A stretch of DNA of 64,000 nt from Mycobacterium sp. GA-1199 (GTDB taxonomy: Bacteria > Actinomycetota > Actinomycetes > Mycobacteriales > Mycobacteriaceae). Location of the stretch: positions 1 to 64,000 of the forward strand of contig NZ_LQIX01000053.1 in the NCBI RefSeq assembly GCF_001500045.1, written 5' to 3'. This document shows positions 26,119 through 34,284 of the stretch, in pieces. The translations under genes and the position numbers were made by a program. The notes under the pieces are model-generated. The model made no database searches and was not told the DNA's origin. It was given only the letters and a program-made list of their open reading frames with translations. Position 1 is the first letter of the stretch, and every line of letters begins with the position of its first letter.

Positions 26119-26571
26119 ATGACCAAAGGACACGAACTGGAGGAGCTCAACCGCAGGCAGTGCCTGGACCTGCTGCAAGGCGTGCGGGTGGGTCGGCTGG
26201 TCTTCACCGAGGATGCCTTACCCGCGGTGCAGCCGGTCAACTTCCGGCTGTGGCACGACGACGTGGTGATACGAGTCGCCGGCGGGCCGAAGCTCGCCGC
26301 GGCCACCGACAATCAGGTCGTGGCCTTCCAGGCCGATGAGCTCGACGCCGATCTGCGGACCGGTTGGAGCGTCACCGTCGTCGGGCACGCCGAGCCGATC
26401 AGCGATGTCGACGAATTGCTGGAAGTGGCAGGCACATTCATCCAGCCGTGGGTCGACGGTCGTCGGGATCACTTCGTGCGGATCCGCACCGAGAAGATGA
26501 CCGGCCGCCGATTCCGGGAACGCGGCCTGCCGAGGTACCGGGCAGAGAACACGAGCGCGACCTCGTCCTAA
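26119..26571 (+). CDS. Pyridoxamine 5'-phosphate oxidase-like flavin-binding protein
   Basis: The 150-residue split-barrel protein has LNRRQCLDLLQGVRVGRLVFTEDALPAVQPVNFRL and a C-terminal VRIRTEKMTGRRFRE, typical of the PNPOx-like family that binds FMN or F420. Several such proteins (for example Rv0080, Rv3129 in M. tuberculosis) are DosR-induced, function unclear. ATG 26119, 5 nt after the acyltransferase stop, is chosen over an upstream start inside that gene. Paralogue at 31035. Confidence 0.82.
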   Translation: MTKGHELEELNRRQCLDLLQGVRVGRLVFTEDALPAVQPVNFRLWHDDVVIRVAGGPKLAAATDNQVVAFQADELDADLRTGWSVTVVGHAEPISDVDELLEVAGTFIQPWVDGRRDHFVRIRTEKMTGRRFRERGLPRYRAENTSATSS

Positions 26572-26578
26572 CCCCCCG

Positions 26579-28303
26579 TCAGGGCAGCGGGGCGCGCCAC
26601 CTCAGCCTGGTACCACCCGTGGGCGCAGCCTCGATCGCGAACTCTCCCCAGACTTCTTCAGCGCGTCGTTTGAGGTTCGTCAACCCGCTGCCCGTGATGC
26701 TGCCGGCGACTCCGCATCCGTCGTCGACCACCTCGATGCAAAGATCGTCTCCGACAACGACATTGACGGTCAGAGTCGAGGCCTTCGCGTGGCGCACAGC
26801 GTTGCTGACGGCCTCGCGCACGACCGCTTCGGCATGATCTGCCAGGTTGGCATCGACCACCGACAGCGGGCCGGAAAACTGCACCGTCGTCCGAACTCCG
26901 GAATCCGCGAATTGAGCGACGGCTTCGTCGATGCGTTGCCGCAGTCTGGTGATTCCGGCATCTGCACCGTGGAGGTCGAAGATTGCGGTGCGGATCTCCT
27001 GGATGACATTTTGAAGATCGTCGACGCATTCACTCAACCGCTGCCTGACCTCGGGTTTGTGCGAGCGCGGAATGGTGCCCTGCAATGCCAGCCCGACCGC
27101 GAACAGCCGCTGTATCACATGGTCATGCAGATCGCGGGCAATGCGGTCACGATCGCTGAGCACATCGAGTTCGCGCATCCGGCGTTGCGTGGTGGCAAGC
27201 TGCCAGGCGAGCGCGGCTTGATCGGCGAAAGCCGACATCATGTCGAGTTCGTCGGCGCTGAACGGAGACGAGCCCGGCGGTCGCGCGGCCACCAGCACAC
27301 CCGCGACGGAGTCGGACGTACGAAGCGGCAGCACCAGGGCCGGCCCGGTCGCGGGCCCGTTCGGCGCCAGCTCGAGGCTGTCGAACCTGCCGGGAGTGCG
27401 CTGCGAGAACGCCTTCCCGATCGCGGTCTCCGTGGTCGGCATGAACCGAAAGGTTTCAGTCGGTTCATCGCCGGCGGTGGCCGCGACGACGAGTTCATCG
27501 ACCTCCTCGGCCGGCTCGTCCGGGTCGGCGGGCACGGCCACAAGCGTCATCTTGGCGCCGCTCAGGTGGCGCGATTCGTCGGCCACGAGCCTGAACACAG
27601 TTGCGGGATCGGTTCCTGCCAGCAACTCGGTCCCGATGTCCCGCGTGGCCTCGATCCACGACTGCCTGGTCTTCGACTGCTCATACAACCGGGCGTTGTC
27701 GATCGCGATGCCCGCGGCAGCCGCAAGCGCCTGTACGAGGACTTCATCGTCTTCGCTGAAAGGCTGGCCACCCGCCTTCTCGGTCAGGTAGAGGTTTCCG
27801 AACACCTCGTTGCGAATCCGCACCGGCACGCCCAGGAAGGTCCGCATCGGTGGGTGATGGGGTGGAAATCCGACCGACGCCGCATGGTGTGAGATGTTGT
27901 CCAGTCGGATGGGTTTCGGATCGTCGATCAGCACTCCGAGTACGCCGCGTCCTTCGGGTAGGTGACCGATACGCTCCCGCATCGATTCGTCGATGCCCTC
28001 GTAGATGAATTCGACCAGTTCGTGGTCGTGGCCACGCACACCCAGCGCGCCATACTGGGCGTCGACCAGTTCGATCGCGGTGTGCACGATCGTCCGCAGC
28101 GTCTGATCGAGCTCGAGCCCCGACGTCACGACCAGCATCGCGTCGACGAGGCCGTCGAGTCGATCCCGGCCCTGGACGATCTGCTCAACGCGGTCCTGGA
28201 CCTCTATGAGCAGCTCGCGGAGGCGCAACTGTGACAGGGTCTCTCGCACCGGCGGCCTGGCGGCCTCACCCCACGCTTCGGCCGGCTGTGCCACGTCAGC
28301 CAT
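26579..28303 (-). CDS. dosS: DosS/DosT-type haem sensor histidine kinase
   Basis: The 574-residue length and architecture match M. tuberculosis DosS (578): GAF-A (about 60-205), GAF-B (about 230-370), HisKA_3 with DRIARDLHDHVIQRLFA (His393 and His395) and a HATPase (VSNAVRHAKAS, VVDDGCGV, GSGLTNL). The haem-ligand region SVGFPPHHPPMRTFLGVPV aligns with DosS His149, giving His150 here. It senses O2/NO/CO and should phosphorylate DosR, encoded at 51081 and not adjacent. The start is ATG 28303; the frame is open much further upstream but only this start gives a DosS-like N-terminus. DosS versus DosT cannot be settled by eye. Two weak DosR-like sites lie upstream (28325-28338, 28347-28360). Confidence 0.92.
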   Translation of the reverse strand: MADVAQPAEAWGEAARPPVRETLSQLRLRELLIEVQDRVEQIVQGRDRLDGLVDAMLVVTSGLELDQTLRTIVHTAIELVDAQYGALGVRGHDHELVEFIYEGIDESMRERIGHLPEGRGVLGVLIDDPKPIRLDNISHHAASVGFPPHHPPMRTFLGVPVRIRNEVFGNLYLTEKAGGQPFSEDDEVLVQALAAAAGIAIDNARLYEQSKTRQSWIEATRDIGTELLAGTDPATVFRLVADESRHLSGAKMTLVAVPADPDEPAEEVDELVVAATAGDEPTETFRFMPTTETAIGKAFSQRTPGRFDSLELAPNGPATGPALVLPLRTSDSVAGVLVAARPPGSSPFSADELDMMSAFADQAALAWQLATTQRRMRELDVLSDRDRIARDLHDHVIQRLFAVGLALQGTIPRSHKPEVRQRLSECVDDLQNVIQEIRTAIFDLHGADAGITRLRQRIDEAVAQFADSGVRTTVQFSGPLSVVDANLADHAEAVVREAVSNAVRHAKASTLTVNVVVGDDLCIEVVDDGCGVAGSITGSGLTNLKRRAEEVWGEFAIEAAPTGGTRLRWRAPLP

Positions 28304-28373
28304 GCCGCCATGCTGCCACTTGCCGCGCCGACCTGGCCAGCAATCGGCGGTATTTGACCTCCCCGTCGACCCG

Positions 28374-28853
28374 CTAGCCAGGTGCAGCCATTTGCTCACG
28401 CGGCAACTCGTACACCTTGGCTCGGGCTCGACCCTTCGCTGCCTCACCCTGAGCACGATCTCGGATCCCACGCAGCATCTTCTGTTCCATGACGAAGTGG
28501 ACGATGTCGAACAGGGCGTGTCCGGCCGCGCCCCCACTGCCCCTGACCAGGAGGCGCGTCCAACTGCCCGTGCGGCGGAGATGGAAGACCCACGCCCCGC
28601 CGGCCTTCTCCCCGCGCTGCAATCGCGCGAAATCCTCGACAGACACCAGCGCGAGGTAAGCCGGCGGCTCGATCGCGGCGACCACTTGCCGGCCCTTTTC
28701 GCCGTACCGGCGCGCCAGCCACACGGTGTCGCCCACGGACGGGTCCTGCCATTGCGGATGGACGCACTTCGCATTGTGGATAGTCGCGCCCACTGCTCGT
28801 TCCAGCAGGGAGTACGCCATCGCCGTCGCAAGCCATCCATTCTCCCTTGCCAT
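28374..28853 (-). CDS. SRPBCC-like protein, short form
   Basis: This 159-residue protein has IHNAKCVHPQWQDPSVGDTVWLARRYGEKGRQVVAAIEPPAYLALVS, then HLRRTGSWTRLLVR, which resembles the second half of SRPBCC (lipid/ligand-binding) proteins often annotated in mycobacteria. The usual N-terminal strands are absent, replaced by a short hydrophobic stretch, so it may be truncated or a distinct subfamily. It is divergent from the KAS III pair across a DosR-type site. Function unknown. Confidence 0.5.
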   Translation of the reverse strand: MARENGWLATAMAYSLLERAVGATIHNAKCVHPQWQDPSVGDTVWLARRYGEKGRQVVAAIEPPAYLALVSVEDFARLQRGEKAGGAWVFHLRRTGSWTRLLVRGSGGAAGHALFDIVHFVMEQKMLRGIRDRAQGEAAKGRARAKVYELPREQMAAPG

Positions 28854-28885
28854 GGTCCGAACCTACGTCCACGCGGGTGACCGAC

Positions 28886-28905
28886 TAAGGGCCGAAGGTC
28901 CCTGT
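28886..28905. promoter_or_regulatory. DosR box between SRPBCC-like and KAS III genes
   Basis: The core GGGCCGAAGGTCCC (28889-28902) matches GGGNC-N4-GNCCC at every fixed position. It lies 55 nt before the KAS III ATG (28961) and 32 nt before the divergent start at 28853, so it could serve both. Confidence 0.75.
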
Positions 28906-28960
28906 GCCGCACGGCCGAAACGCTCTGTTTCGCGCGTCGTCGACATTGGATGCTGAGCGC

Positions 28961-30067
28961 ATGACAGGCACACATTGGCTGGTGATGGAGCCGCCGTCGC
29001 ACGGGCCGTCCCCGATGTTCGAGGCCCGGGTGGCAGGTGCGGGGCGGCACCTGCCCGCCACGCACCTGGCGACCGACGACCTGATGTCGACCACACGCCA
29101 TCACACCCACATCGATCTCGAGCGGCTGACCGGAATTCGTGAGCGACGGGTTTCGGTGGGCGACGAGGACTCCTACACCCTGGCGACAGCCGCGGCCATC
29201 GATTGCCTCGAGAAGGCCGAACGGCATCCGGCGTCGATCGACCTGCTCATCAACTGCAGCATCACGAAGTTTCGCGGCGGCCTCACACAGCGGTTGGAGC
29301 CGACGATGAGTTCGGCCGTGGCACACGCCATCGGCGCCCATTCGGCGATGACCTTCGATCTCAACAACGCGTGTGCCGGGATGCTCACCGGAGTCACCAT
29401 TGCCAACAACATGATCCGGCAGGGCGCCGTGAAGCGGGCCTTGATCGTCAGTGGCGAGTACATTTCCCAGCTGGGCCGCAACGCCGCGCGCCACGTGCAC
29501 AACATCATGAGCAAGGAACTGGCGTCCCTGACCCTTGGCGATGCAGGGGCGGCGCTCCTACTCGAAAGAGCTCAAGTCGGTTCGGGCAGCATCATCCTGG
29601 CCGGTTTCACAACGCTGGCCGAGTACAGCCGGCTCTGTCTCGGTTATCCCAAGGGCAACGACCCGGGCGCGCGGATGTTCACCGACGCACGGGGCATCCA
29701 CAGGGCCGCCATGGCGAACACACCTACCCTGCTGCGCGAGGTACTCCGGGAGGCGGGGATATCCATCGACGAAATCGACCACGTCATCACCCATCAGACG
29801 TCGGCGCGCGCGATTCGCAAGGGCATGGCCGAAGTCTCGGCCAAGTTCGGCGCCACACCGAAACACGAGCCGGTCGTCACCGTCGACCGTTACGGCAACA
29901 CCGCGTCGACGACGCACACCGTCGCGCTCATCGAAGAGCTCGAGGCTCGGCGCATCTCGCCCGGGGAGACCATCGCTTTGATCGCGTTGGCATCCGGTTT
30001 GGAGATCGGCTTCGTCCTCTTGACGCTGGACCGAGAGTTGGTGAGCCACTATGGGAACCGTGATTGA
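28961..30067 (+). CDS. KAS III-type (FabH-like) condensing enzyme
   Basis: A thiolase-fold enzyme of about 368 residues with the intact KAS III triad: Cys in FDLNNACAGML (about 140), His in HVITHQTSARAIRKG, and Asn in RYGNTASTTHTVAL. It would condense an acyl-CoA or acyl-ACP starter with a second thioester. ATG 28961 is used; ATG 28985 is also in frame. It overlaps the next gene by 17 nt. It is not the housekeeping FabH by context. Product unknown; a lipid or signal made in hypoxia is the natural inference from the DosR-type site upstream. Confidence 0.75.
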   Translation: MTGTHWLVMEPPSHGPSPMFEARVAGAGRHLPATHLATDDLMSTTRHHTHIDLERLTGIRERRVSVGDEDSYTLATAAAIDCLEKAERHPASIDLLINCSITKFRGGLTQRLEPTMSSAVAHAIGAHSAMTFDLNNACAGMLTGVTIANNMIRQGAVKRALIVSGEYISQLGRNAARHVHNIMSKELASLTLGDAGAALLLERAQVGSGSIILAGFTTLAEYSRLCLGYPKGNDPGARMFTDARGIHRAAMANTPTLLREVLREAGISIDEIDHVITHQTSARAIRKGMAEVSAKFGATPKHEPVVTVDRYGNTASTTHTVALIEELEARRISPGETIALIALASGLEIGFVLLTLDRELVSHYGNRD

Positions 30068-30920
30068 CCAGATCGCCGTTGTCAACGGCGGCTGGCGCAA
30101 CCGTCACAGTGCTCTGCGGCTGATCGACAGGGCGGCGAAGAAGTGCCTCCGCAAGGGTCGGCGCAACGCCGACGATGTGGACCTCCTCGTCAACGCGGGC
30201 ATCTACCGCGACCGCAACCTCGGCGAGCCCGCCCTCGCCTCGATGATCCAGGACGACATCGGAGCCAATGACGAGGAGCCACACACCGGCGGGCACGGCA
30301 CCTTCTCGTTCGACGTCGCCAACGGCTCGTGCGGAATGCTCACCGCCCTGCACATCGTCGACGGCTTCCTCAAGTCGCGGGTGATCGACTGCGCATTGGT
30401 GGTCGCCGGCGACGCCGATCCGGGACACGGTTCGAGCGAGGAATTCCCCTACAGCCCCGCAGGCGCCTCGCTGCTGTGCGGCTGGTCCGAAGACGGACGC
30501 GGGCTCGGGCCGGTCTGGTGGGAGCGGTCGGAAGACGACGACGACACGGTGTCGGCAACGATCGCCATGGTGGAACAACGCAATCTCTTGAGGATCCGCG
30601 AATCAGTCTCTGCCGAACGGGGTTTCGCACGTACCGCGGCGCTTGCGGCGCAGCGGTGCCTCACCGAATCCGACACCGGAATCGATGAGATCGCATCGAT
30701 AGTCGCGGCGCCGGCCAGTCCCGCTTTTCGCGCAGAGCTGGCTTCGCAGCTGAACGTCCCGCTCGAACGCATCACGGTCGGCGACGACCAACACATGCAC
30801 ACGGCGGCCCTGGCGGCCGCACTCGGCAAGGCCGCCGACACCACCCCGCCCGACAGCTTGGTGATGATCATCGCCGCGGGCGCGGGCGTGACGGCTGGGG
30901 CGGCGCTGTATCGGATGTAG
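30051..30920 (+). CDS. Degenerate KAS III partner protein
   Basis: The 289-residue thiolase-fold protein is related to the preceding gene but shorter. The nucleophile-type sequence FDVANGSCGMLTAL keeps the Cys (about 97). Where His is expected the sequence is AAPASPAFRAEL, and the Asn motif is replaced by GDDQHMHTAALAAAL. Two of three catalytic residues are therefore missing. The overlap with the intact KAS III suggests a heterodimer, as in PqsB/PqsC, where one subunit lacks activity. Partner function is inferred. Confidence 0.6.
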   Translation: MGTVIDQIAVVNGGWRNRHSALRLIDRAAKKCLRKGRRNADDVDLLVNAGIYRDRNLGEPALASMIQDDIGANDEEPHTGGHGTFSFDVANGSCGMLTALHIVDGFLKSRVIDCALVVAGDADPGHGSSEEFPYSPAGASLLCGWSEDGRGLGPVWWERSEDDDDTVSATIAMVEQRNLLRIRESVSAERGFARTAALAAQRCLTESDTGIDEIASIVAAPASPAFRAELASQLNVPLERITVGDDQHMHTAALAAALGKAADTTPPDSLVMIIAAGAGVTAGAALYRM

Positions 30921-31034
30921 TCGACGGTTCTGGGCTACACACTGACCCGGCGCGGGGCGTTGCCGGCCGCTTCCCGTGCAGGTTGCATTGCGCTTCTCCG
31001 TTCCGCAGTCGACCTCGCATGTCAAAATCGGACC

Positions 31035-31469
31035 TCAGGCGATCGTGAACTCGCGATCGGGCTCCGAGCCGAAGAGAAACCGACGGCCCGTCACACGCAG
31101 CGGACGGATGCGCACGTAATGGGGTTTCACCGTGGCCGTCCACGGAAGCAGCTGCGCCCGTTCGGCCTCATCGGTCTCCTCATCGGTGCGAAGGGTCCGG
31201 GCCAAACCCCTGATCACCACGCTCCAACCCTCGACGGCGTTGTGGCCGTCGGCCTCGAACAGCACGTTCTTGTTGATCACCGCGCTGCTCAACTTCGTAC
31301 CCTCGGCCGTGCGGAACAGCACGGTTCGGTTCTGGACGACGAAGTTGACCGGAAAGATCTCCGGCTCGCCGCCGACGCTGGTGACGAGGCGCCCGAGGGA
31401 GGCGGTCGACATCAGTTTCCAGCATTCGCTCTCGGAAAGGATCTCGATCGGTTGCGTCGGTGTGGACAT
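31035..31469 (-). CDS. Pyridoxamine 5'-phosphate oxidase-like flavin-binding protein
   Basis: This 144-residue protein has ILSESECWKLMSTASLGRLVTSVGGEPEIFPVNFVVQ and C-terminal VRIRPLRVTGRRFLFG, the same split-barrel family as the gene at 26119. FMN or F420 binding is expected from the family. It is divergent from the hydrogenase operon, with two DosR-type sites between, so probably hypoxia-induced. Catalytic role unknown. Confidence 0.82.
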   Translation of the reverse strand: MSTPTQPIEILSESECWKLMSTASLGRLVTSVGGEPEIFPVNFVVQNRTVLFRTAEGTKLSSAVINKNVLFEADGHNAVEGWSVVIRGLARTLRTDEETDEAERAQLLPWTATVKPHYVRIRPLRVTGRRFLFGSEPDREFTIA

Positions 31470-31502
31470 GGCTACGACGGTACGGAAACGACGTGGCCGG
31501 CA

Positions 31503-31545
31503 ACGCTGCCGAAAGTCCCTTCAACTCGTGCCCTAAAGGCCCTGC
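31503..31545. promoter_or_regulatory. Tandem DosR boxes, hydrogenase promoter
   Basis: The cores are CTGCCGAAAGTCCC (31506-31519) and TGCCCTAAAGGCCC (31529-31542), centres 23 bp apart. Each has one perfect half (GTCCC, GGCCC) and one weaker half. They lie 33-75 nt before the hydrogenase ATG and 34-76 nt before the divergent flavin-binding gene. Confidence 0.7.
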
Positions 31546-31577
31546 ATTCGGCGGCGCTTAGCAGGACGATAGACCCC

Positions 31578-32678
31578 ATGAGCAGCGCCGTGATCGAGGC
31601 CGCCGCGATGGGGGAACTGGTCACCACGCTCCAGCAGCGTGGTTACCGGGTCGTCGGACCCACTCGGTCCGAGAATGCGATCGTCCTGGCCGAATTGGCC
31701 TCCGCCGACGATCTGCCCCGGGGCTGGGGCGTGGACACCGGACCCGGCCATTACAGGTTGCGCAGACGCGACGACGGCGCATTGTTCGGCCATTCGGCCG
31801 GACCGCAATCCTGGAAGCAGTTCCTTCATCCACCTCGGCAGCAGCTGTGGTCCTCCGAAGGCATGACGTCCGAAGAGAATCCGAGGTACGCGTTCCTCGG
31901 TGTGCGGGCCTGCGATCTGTCGGCCATCGCCATCCTCAACGGCGTACTCGGCGCCGGTAGTCATCCGGACCAGGGGTTCGTCGGTCGATTGGCGCGGATC
32001 TTCGTCGTGGCCGTCAACTGCACCGAACCCGGCGGCCTGTGCTTCTGCGCGTCGATGGGCACCGGACCCGAAGTCGGGCCCGGCTACGATCTCGCACTCA
32101 CCGAACGCATCGACGGCAGCCAACACAGCTACCTGGTCGACGTCGGAAGCGACGCCGGCGCCGACGTGCTGGCAGCGCTGCCGCACCGCGACGCCGCCCC
32201 CGACGAGATCGACTCCGCTCGCGGCGATGTCGCCGACGCGGCCGGCAAGATGGGCCGTCAGATGCCTACCGCCGATCTGCGCGAGCTGCTGATCGACTCA
32301 CGCGAATCGCCGCAGTGGGATGAAGTGGCCAGTCGCTGCCTGACGTGTGGGAACTGCACGATGGTCTGCCCCACGTGTTTCTGCACCACCGTCGAGGACA
32401 CCACCGATCTCACCGGGCAGCACGCCGAACGATGGATGCAGTGGGCATCGTGCTTCGAGTTCGACTTCACGTTCATTCATGAAGGGAGCGTTCGGCAATC
32501 GGGCGCCTCGCGATACCGCCATTGGATTACCCACAAGCTCGGCACCTGGCATGACCAGTTCGGCAGTTCTGGTTGCGTCGGTTGCGGGCGATGCATCGCC
32601 TGGTGCCCCACCGGGATCGACATCACCGAGGAGATGCACAACCTGGCCGCCCGGCAGTCCGACGCCGGTGATGACTGA
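31578..32678 (+). CDS. Group 3b [NiFe]-hydrogenase Fe-S subunit (sulfhydrogenase beta-like)
   Basis: The 366-residue subunit has two [4Fe-4S] motifs at the C-terminus: CLTCGNCTMVCPTCFC (about 255-270) and CVGCGRCIAWCPTG (about 332-345). The N-terminal 230 residues match the HydB/HyhB family, including FLGVRACDLSAIAIL. It carries electrons between the hydrogenase dimer and the flavin subunit. First gene of a five-gene operon; it overlaps the next by 8 nt. M. smegmatis has a related DosR-linked enzyme (Hyd3/Hyh). Confidence 0.88.
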   Translation: MSSAVIEAAAMGELVTTLQQRGYRVVGPTRSENAIVLAELASADDLPRGWGVDTGPGHYRLRRRDDGALFGHSAGPQSWKQFLHPPRQQLWSSEGMTSEENPRYAFLGVRACDLSAIAILNGVLGAGSHPDQGFVGRLARIFVVAVNCTEPGGLCFCASMGTGPEVGPGYDLALTERIDGSQHSYLVDVGSDAGADVLAALPHRDAAPDEIDSARGDVADAAGKMGRQMPTADLRELLIDSRESPQWDEVASRCLTCGNCTMVCPTCFCTTVEDTTDLTGQHAERWMQWASCFEFDFTFIHEGSVRQSGASRYRHWITHKLGTWHDQFGSSGCVGCGRCIAWCPTGIDITEEMHNLAARQSDAGDD

Positions 32679-33525
32679 AACCGCAGCGCCGCAGGCGCCG
32701 TCGTCGGCGATGACACCGGTGCCGTACCGGGTACACCGCCGAACCGAGGAGAATCGCGATTCGGCGACGCTGTTCCTGCAACCGGTGCACGAACCGCTAC
32801 CGACGCCCCGACCCGGCGAGTTCATGATGATGTACGCCTTCGGCATCGGCGAAATCGCGATATCCGTGAGCGGCGTGCCAGAATCCGGCGGCGAGGCCAT
32901 CCACCAGACCATTCGGTCGGTCGGCGCCGTGAGCCGCGCACTTCACGGCACCGCGCCCGGCGGCGTGATCGGCATGCGCGGGCCGTTCGGCACCGGCTGG
33001 ACGCTGCCCGACGCGACAGGAGACGATGTGGTGATCGTCGCGGGCGGCGTCGGCCTGGCGCCGCTTCGGCCCGTCGTCCTGGCCGCTCTGGCCGATCGCG
33101 ACTCATACGGTCGAGTGACCCTCATCGCGGGCGCTCGCTCGCGCGAAGACTTTCTCTTCGCTCACGAGCTCGCCGACTGGTCGCGCAGCGGCGTGATCGA
33201 GGTGCACATGACCGTCGACGTACCGATACAGGGGTGGCCCGGGGAGGTCGGCTTCGTCACCGAGCCGTTGCGGCGGACACCGATGCGGCCCGATCGCACC
33301 ACCGCGTTCCTGTGCGGCCCAGAGGGAATGATGCATAACAGCGCCGTCGAGCTGCTTCGAAAAGGCCTGCCTGCAAACAAGATCCAGGTATCGCTGGAAC
33401 GGAACATGCAATGCGGAGTCGGATGGTGCGGACACTGCCAGCTCGGTCCCCTGCTGTTGTGCCGGGACGGACCGGTGGTGGGATACGACGTCGCCGAGGC
33501 CCTGCTCAGCGTGAAGGAGTTGTAG
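32671..33525 (+). CDS. Group 3b [NiFe]-hydrogenase FAD/NAD(P) subunit (gamma-like)
   Basis: The 284-residue protein of the ferredoxin-NADP reductase superfamily has a FAD-binding part (GEFMMMYAFGIGEIAISVSG), an NAD(P)-binding motif VIVAGGVGLAPLRP, and a C-terminal [2Fe-2S] site CGVGWCGHCQLGPLLLC. It couples NAD(P)H to the hydrogenase. The start ATG 32671 overlaps the preceding stop (ATGACTGA). The operon order is that of archaeal and bacterial sulfhydrogenases. Confidence 0.9.
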   Translation: MTETAAPQAPSSAMTPVPYRVHRRTEENRDSATLFLQPVHEPLPTPRPGEFMMMYAFGIGEIAISVSGVPESGGEAIHQTIRSVGAVSRALHGTAPGGVIGMRGPFGTGWTLPDATGDDVVIVAGGVGLAPLRPVVLAALADRDSYGRVTLIAGARSREDFLFAHELADWSRSGVIEVHMTVDVPIQGWPGEVGFVTEPLRRTPMRPDRTTAFLCGPEGMMHNSAVELLRKGLPANKIQVSLERNMQCGVGWCGHCQLGPLLLCRDGPVVGYDVAEALLSVKEL

Positions 33526-34284
33526 GTGCGAACACCGAAACTAGCCGTGTGGAAGTTCGCGTCCTGCGATGGCTGCCAACTGACCCTGTTGGACTGTGAG
33601 GACGAACTGCTGGCGCTGGCCGACCAGGTGCAGATCGCCACGTTCCTCGAGGCATCGAGCGCCACCGTCGCCGGCCCGTACGACGTATCGCTGGTGGAGG
33701 GCTCGATCACGACGGCGGCCGATGAGCGTCGTATCAAGGAGATCCGGGAGCAATCAGGAGTGCTCGTCACGATCGGCGCGTGTGCCACGGCAGGCGGGGT
33801 GCAGGCCCTGCGAAACTTCGCCGACGTCACGGAGTTCGCCTCGGTCGTCTACGCCAAACCGGAATACATCGACACTCTCGCGACCTCGACGCCGGCCTCG
33901 GCGCACGTCGCGGTCGACTACCAGATTCAGGGCTGCCCGATCGACCGCGGGCAACTGCTCGACACCCTGGCGGCACTCCTGGTGGGACGCAAACCGCGGT
34001 TGCCGGCGAAAACGGTTTGTACGGAGTGCAAGAACCGCGGCGTGACGTGCGTCGTGGTTGCCGACGGAACCCCGTGCCTGGGACCGGTCACCCACGCGGG
34101 GTGCGGTGCGCTGTGTCCCACGTATCGGCGCGGCTGTTACGGATGCTTCGGGCCCGCCGCCACTCCCAACACCGCCGCGCTCATTCCGGTTCTGCGCCGG
34201 GATGGAATGTCCGCCGGCGGTGTCGACCGCGTCTTCGCGACGTTCAACGCGGTCAACTTCGACCACGAACGGAACGACCGGTGA
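33526..34284 (+). CDS. Group 3b [NiFe]-hydrogenase small subunit (delta-like)
   Basis: This 252-residue small subunit starts with GTG immediately after the preceding stop. The proximal cluster ligand motif is CDGCQLTLLDCED (about 12-24), with TIGACATAGG, GCPIDRGQ, and a Cys-rich C-terminus CTECKNRGVTC...CLGPVTHAGCGALCP...GCYGC holding further [4Fe-4S] clusters. It relays electrons from the NiFe site. It overlaps the large subunit gene by 4 nt. Confidence 0.92.
   Translation: MRTPKLAVWKFASCDGCQLTLLDCEDELLALADQVQIATFLEASSATVAGPYDVSLVEGSITTAADERRIKEIREQSGVLVTIGACATAGGVQALRNFADVTEFASVVYAKPEYIDTLATSTPASAHVAVDYQIQGCPIDRGQLLDTLAALLVGRKPRLPAKTVCTECKNRGVTCVVVADGTPCLGPVTHAGCGALCPTYRRGCYGCFGPAATPNTAALIPVLRRDGMSAGGVDRVFATFNAVNFDHERNDR

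Noticed and set aside
28304..29500. Extension of the DosS-type kinase to a 973-residue protein
   Set aside because: The frame is open, but the extra 399 residues are low-complexity and antisense to the KAS III and SRPBCC-like genes; DosS homology starts at ATG 28303.
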